Shown here piece after piece: positions 1 to 5,999 of a DNA stretch of 49,775 nt. The stretch comes from a virus. The first letter of the stretch is position 1. Each line of letters opens with the position of its first letter. The notes under the pieces were generated by a model. The model was not told the DNA's origin. It saw only the letters and a list, made by a program, of their open reading frames with translations, and ran no database searches. The translations under genes and the position numbers were made by a program. The stretch covers positions 1 through 49,775 of IMG/VR virus record IMGVR_UViG_3300032006_000013; one strand, given 5' to 3'.

Positions 1-132
1 GGCCACAAGTTTTGGACTTGGAAACTCAACGTAGGGGGTGGCGTCACCGCTAGGCTGATCTACACACCCATCTTCTGCATCAGTTTTTCTAGTCGTATTG
101 GTTCGACACTCAAAAGAAAACGCGACAGGTTT

Positions 133-414
133 GTGAGAACGACACGTCGCATTGCCATGATGCTGAACCCTTTCCCTGTCTACTACATCGTCGATTCTAC
201 TGACTGCGACCATTACCGTGTGACATCAGCTGGTCGTGCGTCTTGTGGTTGGCAATACCTCAAGTTCAGGGACGATGAGTTTGCACAGGCCGAAGGACCA
301 ACGTCGGTGTATCGTGTTAGTCGTAAGGTCGCAGAGGACTTCAGATGTTCGGAGCGTGACTACGGAGCCGAAGCATACGAGCGCGGCAACCCGTACAGTA
401 TCCGCTACGACTGA
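133..414 (+). CDS. hypothetical early protein (93 aa)
   Basis: Small acidic/aromatic protein that I do not recognise. The open frame begins with GTG at 133, preceded only by a weak AGG. In-frame ATGs at 157 and 160 are equally possible, so the start is uncertain. It has no membrane segment or known motif; two cysteines are scattered. It is the first gene of the early small-gene cluster and its TGA lies two bases before the first copy of the ATCCCTTTAGGGAT hairpin. The 132 bases upstream show no convincing gene or RNA. Confidence 0.55.
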   Translation: MRTTRRIAMMLNPFPVYYIVDSTDCDHYRVTSAGRASCGWQYLKFRDDEFAQAEGPTSVYRVSRKVAEDFRCSERDYGAEAYERGNPYSIRYD

Positions 415-416
415 TC

Positions 417-444
417 GACATATCCCTTTAGGGATATTTATGTC
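417..444 (+). repeat. intercistronic hairpin repeat, copy 1
   Basis: Core ATCCCTTTAGGGAT at 422-435 forms a 5-7 bp stem with a TTTA loop, flanked by GACAT and ATGTC outer arms. It starts two bases after a stop codon and is followed by a CAAAA-TTTACTGAAAGGA leader. The same 14-base core occurs at 1625, 2503 and 5849, always in the same orientation. It may be a processing site, mRNA stabiliser or weak terminator. Confidence 0.75.
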
Positions 445-474
445 ACTTCAAAAATTTACTGAAAGGAGTACAGC

Positions 475-1131
475 ATGGCTAATGTACTAATCGGGTGTGA
501 GACTAGCGGTACAGTGCGCGACGCTTTCTTGAAGCGCGGTCACAATGCGTGGTCTTGTGACATACTGCCAGCCGACACACCAACTAACCGACACATACAA
601 GACGACGTGCGAAGCGTCTTGAAGATGGGACTCTGGGATTTCCTAGCTGTGATGCACCCACCATGCACACGGCTTTGCAATTCTGGTGTGAGGTGGCTCG
701 ACAATCCACCGAAGGGAAAGACCAAGGAAGATATGTGGCGAGAACTCGATGAGGGGGCGTCATTGTTCAGTGACGTTCTCAATGCCGACGTCAAGTACCG
801 ATGCGTTGAGAACCCGATCATGCATAAACACGCCAAGAAACGCATACGAAACTTCAAGCCACACAGCCAGAACGTACAACCTTGGCACTTCGCAGAAAGC
901 GAGGACAGTTTCGACAATCAAAAGAAAGCCACGTTGCTGTGGCTTTCCGACAACCTACCATTGCTCAAGCGTACTGGCAGTGTCGACGGTACAACGGCAC
1001 GACAAGACGTTCACAACGCCTCGCCTGGTGAGGACCGCTGGAAGATACGCAGTAAGTTTTTCCCCGGCATGGCAAAAGCAATGGCAAACCAGTGGGGTGC
1101 AGTCCTTGAGGCTGACCCTCAATTAACATGA
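475..1131 (+). CDS. minimal cytosine-C5 methyltransferase-like protein
   Basis: 218 aa, smaller than typical C5 DNA methyltransferases (usually 300 or more). Visible motifs resemble that fold: an N-terminal GCETSGTVRDAF block in place of motif I (about residues 7-18), an acidic CDI after the second strand (about 28-30), the PPC catalytic loop at 62-64 within HPPCTRLCNSG, and a VENP motif VI equivalent near residue 110. No separate target-recognition domain is obvious. Phage relatives of this architecture are common but poorly characterised. It may modify phage DNA against restriction or may be a non-catalytic or base-modifying derivative. Start ATG at 475 has GAAAGGAG at good spacing. It lies between the first hairpin repeat and a run of small genes and, with the ArdC-like protein downstream, suggests an antirestriction role (inference). 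Confidence 0.65.
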   Translation: MANVLIGCETSGTVRDAFLKRGHNAWSCDILPADTPTNRHIQDDVRSVLKMGLWDFLAVMHPPCTRLCNSGVRWLDNPPKGKTKEDMWRELDEGASLFSDVLNADVKYRCVENPIMHKHAKKRIRNFKPHSQNVQPWHFAESEDSFDNQKKATLLWLSDNLPLLKRTGSVDGTTARQDVHNASPGEDRWKIRSKFFPGMAKAMANQWGAVLEADPQLT

Positions 1132-1144
1132 AAGGAGAACGACA

Positions 1145-1339
1145 ATGAGTGAAGTAGAGAACAAAGTGGACAACATAATCGATATGTTCAACGAAGAGCA
1201 GAAGTCTTTTATCGTTTCTATGATTAGACATACCTTACTTACGGAAGAAGGTATTGATCCAGACGTAATCGGCTTCAGCATGGAAGCTTACTACCAGATG
1301 GATTGTCCAAAATGCAACGAGGAGAACGACGATGCCTAA
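1145..1339 (+). CDS. small acidic protein with CxxC (64 aa)
   Basis: Unrecognised acidic protein with one CPKC pair near the C-terminus. ATG at 1145 follows GAAAGGAGAACGACA. The C-terminal ENDDA arises because the Shine-Dalgarno and start of the next gene are embedded in its last codons (GAGGAGAACGACG-ATG), giving an 8-nt overlap (ATGCCTAA). It is the first of seven such junctions. Confidence 0.7.
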   Translation: MSEVENKVDNIIDMFNEEQKSFIVSMIRHTLLTEEGIDPDVIGFSMEAYYQMDCPKCNEENDDA

Positions 1340-1634
1340 ATCATACAACATCACTAAAAGTTTTAGTGATGTCACAGTCACCGTCGAAAACTTGGGTGAA
1401 TGGTGGATCGAAGACGGTTTTTTAAGTGGTCAATTCGTAGAAGATTACTGGCTCTGCGACTGCAAAAAACCGCAGTTACACGAAAGAGCAGACAGAAAAC
1501 ACTGTTCGGACTGCGACACCAGTTTTGACGAAGTCACTGACATGACACTTCAAGACTTCATCGCGCTGGCAGTTCCACCAGGCATGTTAGAAATCTCAAT
1601 AAAAGTTAAGTCGGAACACGATAAATCCCTTTAG
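1332..1634 (+). CDS. hypothetical zinc-ribbon-like protein (100 aa)
   Basis: Unrecognised protein with CDC and CSDC pairs about 20 residues apart in the middle, suggesting a small zinc knuckle. The start overlaps the previous gene by 8 nt. The last residues, KSL, and the TAG stop are encoded inside the second copy of the hairpin repeat, so translation terminates in the hairpin loop. Function unknown. Confidence 0.7.
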   Translation: MPKSYNITKSFSDVTVTVENLGEWWIEDGFLSGQFVEDYWLCDCKKPQLHERADRKHCSDCDTSFDEVTDMTLQDFIALAVPPGMLEISIKVKSEHDKSL

Positions 1635-1646
1635 GGATATTTGTCG
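1619..1646 (+). repeat. intercistronic hairpin repeat, copy 2
   Basis: Core ATCCCTTTAGGGAT at 1625-1638 with outer CGA/TCG arms. The TAG stop of the upstream gene sits in loop and stem. It is followed by TTCAAAATTTACTGAAAGGA, nearly identical to the sequence after copy 1, so hairpin and leader recur as one cassette. Confidence 0.75.
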
Positions 1647-1675
1647 GTTCAAAATTTACTGAAAGGAAACGCCAC

Positions 1676-1945
1676 ATGAAAACACGAAGTCTTTGTTCGC
1701 CACGAAGTGGCAAGCCAGTCGCCAATCAATGGGTCATAACGACCCAGAATGGTGAGATGTTCAAGTCATACAAGACAATGATCGCCATCCGTAGTTGGGA
1801 TGGTCAGGTCATGCTCGACCATGACTGGGACTACAGTGCAACGACACTCAAGTACCTCAAGATTTTCTTGGACGTGTCGTTAAGTAAGTCGGAGATACAA
1901 AAGCGTATCGACGACGGCATCTTTCAAATCGGAAACCTCAACTAG
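1676..1945 (+). CDS. hypothetical early protein (89 aa)
   Basis: Unrecognised soluble protein with no membrane segment. ATG at 1676 is preceded by GAAAGGAAACGCCAC, one of the recurring extended leaders (Shine-Dalgarno followed by ACACCA-like bases). It sits in the early cluster between hairpin copies 2 and 3, and the next gene starts 12 nt after its stop with the same leader. Confidence 0.65.
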   Translation: MKTRSLCSPRSGKPVANQWVITTQNGEMFKSYKTMIAIRSWDGQVMLDHDWDYSATTLKYLKIFLDVSLSKSEIQKRIDDGIFQIGNLN

Positions 1946-1957
1946 AAAGGAAACACC

Positions 1958-2185
1958 ATGCCTTACATAAACGGCCTGTTTGCTACACAGGCACAACGAC
2001 TTGCCCTCAAGCAAACGTTTAAATTCATCCAGAAGAATGACGACGCCCCTTACCACTTTGCGAAGCCAAGTTATCGAGAGTTCCTTGGCTCCGTACAGGG
2101 AATGATCGGGGATCGTTCATGTTTGATGGTTCCATTTTACAACACATGGCTGGGGATCGAGCCTGACGGTTACACCCACAGCTAG
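1958..2185 (+). CDS. hypothetical early protein (75 aa)
   Basis: Unrecognised small basic protein, rich in aromatic residues toward the C-terminus. It is preceded by the leader GAAAGGAAACACCATG, identical to that of the next gene. No catalytic motif or membrane helix is seen. Its reality is supported by leader, spacing and co-directional packing. Confidence 0.65.
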   Translation: MPYINGLFATQAQRLALKQTFKFIQKNDDAPYHFAKPSYREFLGSVQGMIGDRSCLMVPFYNTWLGIEPDGYTHS

Positions 2186-2197
2186 AAAGGAAACACC

Positions 2198-2512
2198 ATG
2201 ACTAAGCAATACAAGACCGCCACGATACAGGTGGAGAGAATACAATACTACCACTTGGACATTGTTGTCCCTGCAAACCTAGACAGGGAAGACTTAATCG
2301 AGTGGCTGGAAAGCGAGAATGATGTCTTTGAAACCATGGTCGACTACGATCCAGGCTTTGAGGAGTTTGCCAATCACGACGCCGACGTTGACAGTGTGTC
2401 ATTCACACTCAGCAAGAACACACTCAACATACGTCCCGATTATTGGGTCAACGAAGAGGGTTTCTGGATCGAACCGCATGACGAACTAAAGAAACTCAAG
2501 ACATCCCTTTAG
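2198..2512 (+). CDS. hypothetical acidic early protein (104 aa)
   Basis: Unrecognised acidic protein. It begins MTKQYKTATIQVERIQYYHLDI, which looks like beta-strand pairs, and ends in KTSL, where the last codons and the TAG stop lie inside hairpin copy 3. The leader is GAAAGGAAACACC. An acidic surface is typical of phage inhibitors or DNA mimics, but this is only a compositional hint. Confidence 0.65.
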   Translation: MTKQYKTATIQVERIQYYHLDIVVPANLDREDLIEWLESENDVFETMVDYDPGFEEFANHDADVDSVSFTLSKNTLNIRPDYWVNEEGFWIEPHDELKKLKTSL

Positions 2513-2524
2513 GGATATTTAGTC
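2500..2524 (+). repeat. intercistronic hairpin repeat, copy 3
   Basis: Core ATCCCTTTAGGGAT at 2503-2516 with GAC/GTC outer arms. The upstream stop codon lies inside it. It is followed by CAAAAACCAGAAAGGAAACACC leading to the ArdC-like gene. Confidence 0.75.
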
Positions 2525-2551
2525 ATCAAAAACCAGAAAGGAAACACCACT

Positions 2552-3418
2552 ATGTCAAATAAAGATCAAGCTAAAATCACTGCCCAAATCATTGACGGTT
2601 TGGAAAATCTCAAAGGCGACTGGAAAAAGTCATGGGTCACAGCCGGTTCACCCGTGAACCCTGATGGCCGACTGTACCAAGGCATCAACATCCTAGTCTT
2701 GTTGTTTGCAACGGCACGTCACGGTTTCAGTTCCAACGAGTGGGGTACATACCAATCGTGGAAACGTCGCGGTGGCCAAGTGCAGGGTGGTCAGAAGTCG
2801 CCAGCTACAATCGTTGCTGTCGTACCGACGACCATCACTGAGGAAAACGATGACGGTGAGGAAGAAACTCGTTCGTTCAATCGAATGAAGACTTACTCTG
2901 TGTTCAACATCGACCAAGTCGACGGTGTAGACAAACGTCACGTCACGAAACTCAATGACAATGACCTCGTTGATGTTTGCGAAACTTACATTGCAAACAC
3001 TGGGGCAGTCATCAAGACAAGCACGTCGGCTCAACCAGCGTTCTATCCACTGCGTGACAAAATCACCATGCCAACGGTCAAGAACTTCCGTAACACACCA
3101 GCGTACTACTCGACGCTGTTACACGAGTTGACACACTGGACTGGCCACAAGTCACGGCTCAATCGAAACATGTCAACTGACATGAGGTCAGATGAGTATG
3201 CTTTCGAAGAGCTAATCGCAGAACTAGGTGCGGCTTTTCTATGTGCCGAGCTTGGCGTGGTCGAAGACGAGATGCGTCAAGATCACATCGAGTACATAGG
3301 GTCGTGGCTCAAACTGCTTCGCAAGGACAACAAGGCCATCTTCGAGGCGGCTCGACTTGCCAACAAGGCAAAGCAATATCTGGACGAACAACAACAAGAA
3401 GAAAGGAAAGTAGCATGA
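2552..3418 (+). CDS. ArdC-like antirestriction protein
   Basis: 288 aa, typical of ArdC-like phage and plasmid proteins. The N-terminal half (about 1-130) matches the ssDNA-binding ArdC N domain, with the LYQGINILVLLFA block and SNEWGTYQSWKRRGGQVQGGQKS. The C-terminal half is a zincin peptidase-like domain with LLHELTHWTGH: His191, Glu192 and His195 form HExxH, and an acidic helix after YAFEEL supplies the probable third ligand. ArdC proteins protect incoming DNA from host type I restriction; a peptidase activity is predicted from the motif. The gene sits in the early cluster just after hairpin copy 3 and overlaps the next gene by ATGA, implying coupled translation. Confidence 0.88.
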   Translation: MSNKDQAKITAQIIDGLENLKGDWKKSWVTAGSPVNPDGRLYQGINILVLLFATARHGFSSNEWGTYQSWKRRGGQVQGGQKSPATIVAVVPTTITEENDDGEEETRSFNRMKTYSVFNIDQVDGVDKRHVTKLNDNDLVDVCETYIANTGAVIKTSTSAQPAFYPLRDKITMPTVKNFRNTPAYYSTLLHELTHWTGHKSRLNRNMSTDMRSDEYAFEELIAELGAAFLCAELGVVEDEMRQDHIEYIGSWLKLLRKDNKAIFEAARLANKAKQYLDEQQQEERKVA

Positions 3419-3834
3419 GTAACAAATATTATTTGACCAAAGATACTTGCGACACTTTTGAGGAAATGTCGCTCTACGAACTTGGCAGACAACTGCTTAC
3501 CTATGACGGTGCAGAAATACAAATAGATGTTGAGTTTACCTTGCTCCACAGAAAGCCTATTGGCGGTGGAAATTTTGGGGACTGGGACGAAGTTCACGAT
3601 GGACACTGCCATTTCCAGAACGAGGCTCTTGATAGTTTTCAAGATCAGGAAGCTTATCAGGCTGTGAGAGAAGAGGCGAAAGATATTCTCATAGAACATT
3701 TCGCATTGGAATTTATTGCAGAGGGCAGCTGTGAAGGGTGGCTGAACATTCCTGACAGTGTCAGAGCCTTCGACGAAGAGGGCTACAAAGAAGAACTAAA
3801 ACTTTGGGGAAAGGAGAACGCAGATGAAAAGTAG
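3415..3834 (+). CDS. hypothetical early protein with EEGYxEEL tail (139 aa)
   Basis: Acidic protein that I do not recognise. The start chosen is the ATG overlapping the ArdC stop (ATGA) after GAAAGGAAAGTAGC; a longer in-frame extension would run far into the ArdC-like gene. The C-terminal segment IPDSVRAFDEEGYKEEL resembles the end of the gene at 5125-5421, indicating a shared module or duplication. Function unknown. Confidence 0.7.
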   Translation: MSNKYYLTKDTCDTFEEMSLYELGRQLLTYDGAEIQIDVEFTLLHRKPIGGGNFGDWDEVHDGHCHFQNEALDSFQDQEAYQAVREEAKDILIEHFALEFIAEGSCEGWLNIPDSVRAFDEEGYKEELKLWGKENADEK

Positions 3835-3835
3835 C

Positions 3836-4000
3836 ATGAGCAAGCCAACAAAGAAAGACGTGATGGACGCCATTCAATACTTCTGGGAGATGGGGTACAT
3901 CGAGGAACTGACTGGTGACAAACGACATTTCTTAACGATCTTACTGAAGTGCTGTGCAGACAAATACAACATCGAACTAGTGGAGGACAACGATGAGTAG
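3836..4000 (+). CDS. small protein (54 aa), early cluster
   Basis: Encodes MSKPTKKDVM...VEDNDE. ATG at 3836 follows AAGGAGAACGCAGATGAAAAGTAGC and lies one base after the preceding stop. The last eight bases (ATGAGTAG) overlap the next start, and the tail DNDE reflects the embedded ribosome-binding site. Unrecognised; helical and mixed charge. Confidence 0.6.
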   Translation: MSKPTKKDVMDAIQYFWEMGYIEELTGDKRHFLTILLKCCADKYNIELVEDNDE

Positions 4001-4223
4001 GACTTGGTTAGTTAAAGACCTTGAGTCTGGTGATGTGTCCAACTGGACACTCACTAACATTCTGCACGAAATCAATCGAGATCGTTCAGATGAATGGACA
4101 CCATATGACGCATCCGACTGGCGAGAAGGATGGGATCAATGGTGCGAGGGTTACACACACACAATATGGCTCACCCGAGGTGGGTGGGCATCTGCATCAG
4201 AAAGGGAGAACGACGATGAGTAG
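3993..4223 (+). CDS. Trp-rich small acidic protein (76 aa)
   Basis: Unrecognised, with eight or nine tryptophans in 76 residues, notably DASDWREGWDQW, and the C-terminal tail ERENDDE. Both ends are 8-nt ATGAGTAG overlaps with its neighbours. Unusually aromatic and acidic, compatible with a protein-binding inhibitor, but no function can be assigned. Confidence 0.65.
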   Translation: MSRTWLVKDLESGDVSNWTLTNILHEINRDRSDEWTPYDASDWREGWDQWCEGYTHTIWLTRGGWASASERENDDE

Positions 4224-4422
4224 AATAAATATCAAACTGCATTTAGATGCCGGAAATTTTGAAGGAGTGTACGTCAACTCGAAGGACTTTAGAAAGCTCG
4301 ACATCGAGGCCATAGAAACGTGGGGGGGCGAGGAAGACTTCAATGTGCCAACGAATTATGTGAGGTATTTAATCACCGCGGAAGAAATCGAAAGATACGA
4401 CGAGGAGAACGACGATGAGTGA
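4216..4422 (+). CDS. hypothetical early protein (68 aa)
   Basis: The ATG at 4216 (MSRINIKLHLDAG) is chosen over an upstream in-frame extension because it matches the conserved GGGAGAACGACG-ATGAGT junction. Acidic, tail YDEENDDE. Unrecognised. Overlaps both neighbours by 8 nt. Confidence 0.65.
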   Translation: MSRINIKLHLDAGNFEGVYVNSKDFRKLDIEAIETWGGEEDFNVPTNYVRYLITAEEIERYDEENDDE

Positions 4423-4705
4423 CGAAAGAAAATGGATCGTAGTCTGGACATCTGAAGTAACACTTTATAAGGAAAGCGAACGCATCGCAGTGTTCGCGTT
4501 TCCCCCAACCAAAGAGATTATCAACAATCTGCCGCATGATTTACGCGAAGGATATGACGATCATTGGCAGGTGTTTGAAGATTTCAAAGAAGCGGAACAG
4601 TTCTACGAAAACAAGTGGAACGAAGACGACACGTACACTGCTTCCCTTACTCGCATTTTAAAATCGTCTGACTACAACGGAGAACTGGAGAACAGCGATG
4701 AGTAA
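4415..4705 (+). CDS. hypothetical early protein (96 aa)
   Basis: Unrecognised acidic protein beginning MSDERKWIVVWTSEVTLY (a likely beta-strand) and ending ELENSDE. Joined to both neighbours by 8-nt ATGAGTRR overlaps with Shine-Dalgarno sequences inside the upstream codons. Probably cytosolic. Confidence 0.65.
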   Translation: MSDERKWIVVWTSEVTLYKESERIAVFAFPPTKEIINNLPHDLREGYDDHWQVFEDFKEAEQFYENKWNEDDTYTASLTRILKSSDYNGELENSDE

Positions 4706-5132
4706 TCGATTAACTTTTAAAGGGCCAGACCTTGAAAGGTTGCTGGTCTGGGCGCGGAACAACGACGCAGTGCATCCTTACACCCATAAGCCTGTGGAAG
4801 ACAAAGAATACCCTGGGGATGAACAGGGGCTGTGGCTGGTCAAGGACGACGGAATTTACCTGATGTCGGCCTCTAACAGTGACGGCAAGGGTTTGAAAAA
4901 GGCTGATGGCAAACCTGTTGTCACCTATGCCTGCGGTTATGATCCCAAGTATGAGGATGACATCTGGGAGAAAACTTACGCTGTATCTCACGACGACTTT
5001 GCGGAGTTTATTCCGCTAGGTCAGCTTTTAGAGGAATGGACTGACCAACTTGAGTTGCGATACCTAGCTGTCACCCTCGAAGAGGAAGCACTGGAAGTTG
5101 CTTGGATGTTTAAGGAGAAAAACGATGAGTAA
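4698..5132 (+). CDS. hypothetical early protein (144 aa)
   Basis: Unrecognised acidic protein; GYDPKYEDDIWEKTYAVSHDDFAEFIPLGQLLEEW is the most structured-looking stretch. Tail FKEKNDE encodes the ribosome-binding site of the following gene (AAGGAGAAAAACG), with the usual 8-nt overlap at both ends. Part of the same polycistron as its neighbours. Confidence 0.65.
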   Translation: MSNRLTFKGPDLERLLVWARNNDAVHPYTHKPVEDKEYPGDEQGLWLVKDDGIYLMSASNSDGKGLKKADGKPVVTYACGYDPKYEDDIWEKTYAVSHDDFAEFIPLGQLLEEWTDQLELRYLAVTLEEEALEVAWMFKEKNDE

Positions 5133-5421
5133 AATAGAAAATAACTATCAAGCTTTGGTTGGTGCTTTGAAACTTGCCATCGACGCACCCAGTGATGAAC
5201 ACCAACTAAGAGCGGTAGCACTTGCCGAAGAATTTGCCGCCACACTTAGCGAGTTCGAAGTCGAACGAGCCAAGAGAGAAATAGAAAAGGAGAATGACGA
5301 TAACTTCTACTGGAGCTACAGCATAGACACGGGAACATGGGATCACATACCTGACTACTGGCAAGCCTACACAGAGGAAGGTTACGAAGAAGAACTGCAA
5401 TTCATAAAGGAGAATGAATAG
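5125..5421 (+). CDS. hypothetical early protein with EEGYxEEL tail (98 aa)
   Basis: ATG at 5125 chosen by the conserved junction (overlap ATGAGTAA). N-terminal half is helical (YQALVGALKLAIDAPSDEHQLRAVALAEEFAATL). C-terminal IPDYWQAYTEEGYEEEL matches the end of the protein at 3415-3834. Contains an internal ENDD, perhaps a scar of a former junction where two small genes fused. It is the last gene before a promoter-like sequence. Confidence 0.65.
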   Translation: MSKIENNYQALVGALKLAIDAPSDEHQLRAVALAEEFAATLSEFEVERAKREIEKENDDNFYWSYSIDTGTWDHIPDYWQAYTEEGYEEELQFIKENE

Positions 5422-5422
5422 T

Positions 5423-5452
5423 TTGACAACCGACTAGCAACTCTGCTAAACT
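5423..5452 (+). promoter_or_regulatory. sigma70-like promoter
   Basis: TTGACA at 5423-5428 and TAAACT at 5447-5452 with an 18-nt spacer, in the gap after the early cluster; TG before the -10 gives an extended -10 (TGCTAAACT). The same -10 sequence recurs at 10603 and 17949 with 17-nt spacers. Drives the genes at 5485 and 5705 and probably the structured leader. Confidence 0.55.
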
Positions 5453-5484
5453 TTCAAAACCACATTTCGTAAGGGAGATTAGTA

Positions 5485-5688
5485 ATGTACTGTGGCTTTA
5501 TAACATTAGTCTTCTTCGGGATCGTTATCCCATCAGCACAGCTAGAGCAGTGCCAGTCGAGTTCAGCTAAATGTTACAGGCATGTAAATTCAATGCTTGC
5601 AAAGCTTCCTGATACGTGGATTGAGAGCGGGATGGTGACAGCGTACAACCAACGCTGTTACCTAATCCCAAAACCCAAGCCAGCTTGA
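5485..5688 (+). CDS. small protein with signal-like N-terminus (67 aa)
   Basis: The N-terminus MYCGFITLVFFGIVIPSAQLEQC is hydrophobic and resembles a signal peptide or membrane anchor, followed by a short cysteine-containing region (four further or nearby Cys). RBS GTAAGGGAG precedes the ATG. May be exported or inner-membrane. Located between the promoter at 5423 and another tiny membrane protein; could act in superinfection exclusion, which is only a guess. Confidence 0.6.
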   Translation: MYCGFITLVFFGIVIPSAQLEQCQSSSAKCYRHVNSMLAKLPDTWIESGMVTAYNQRCYLIPKPKPA

Positions 5689-5704
5689 GAGAAGGAAACA
5701 CCGC

Positions 5705-5845
5705 ATGGAAAAGCTTACACAACTCGAAGAAGAGTTCAGTAGAAAGTTCCCCAAACTGTACGCAACGCTTGAAGGAACAAGCTTTGTGCTTTTAATCTGC
5801 ACAATTTTCAGTGCGTACATTGTGTGGGGGCCAAGCTACTACTAA
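5705..5845 (+). CDS. single-span membrane protein (46 aa)
   Basis: Encodes MEKLTQLEEEFSRKF, then a hydrophobic span FVLLICTIFSAYIVW near the C-terminus. The leader GAAGGAAACACCGC is of the recurrent extended type. Its TAA immediately abuts hairpin copy 4 and the structured region upstream of the CobS-like gene. Unrecognised. Confidence 0.6.
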   Translation: MEKLTQLEEEFSRKFPKLYATLEGTSFVLLICTIFSAYIVWGPSYY

Positions 5846-5978
5846 GACATCCCTTTAGGGATAATTATGTCTGGCAAAATTTGTTCCTTTCATTGCCAGA
5901 AAAAAACAGCATCAGTTTTTTTTTCTTTTTGGTGCTGATGCTGTGGGGAAGGTGTCACACCACCTTCCCTTTTTTTTT
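5846..5978 (+). promoter_or_regulatory. structured leader with terminator before the CobS-like gene
   Basis: Four tandem stem-loops: the repeat hairpin (5846-5871, copy 4); CTGGCAA 5871-5877 with TTGCCAG 5893-5899; CAGCATCAG 5907-5915 with CTGATGCTG 5935-5943, whose loop holds a long T tract; and GGGAAGGTG 5946-5954 with CACCTTCCC 5961-5969 followed by nine T, a textbook intrinsic terminator. The next start codon is at 6000, leaving no room for a promoter downstream, so expression of the CobS/CobT operon probably depends on read-through. Confidence 0.75.
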
Positions 5979-5999
5979 ATCAACATAAGGAGACACCGC

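Noticed and set aside
98-118. GGTTCGAC resembling a tRNA T-loop
   Set aside because: No pairing acceptor or anticodon arms could be built around it.
4021-4215. Longer N-terminus for the gene at 4216
   Set aside because: The extension is encoded antiphase within the upstream gene, and the conserved ATGAGT junction marks the real start.
5943-5999. Upstream in-frame GTG extension of the CobS-like gene
   Set aside because: It would start inside the intrinsic terminator and has no ribosome-binding site; ATG at 6000 has AAGGAGACACC.
5846-5999. Cobalamin riboswitch before the CobS-like gene
   Set aside because: No B12-box-like conserved segments; only simple stem-loops and a terminator are visible.
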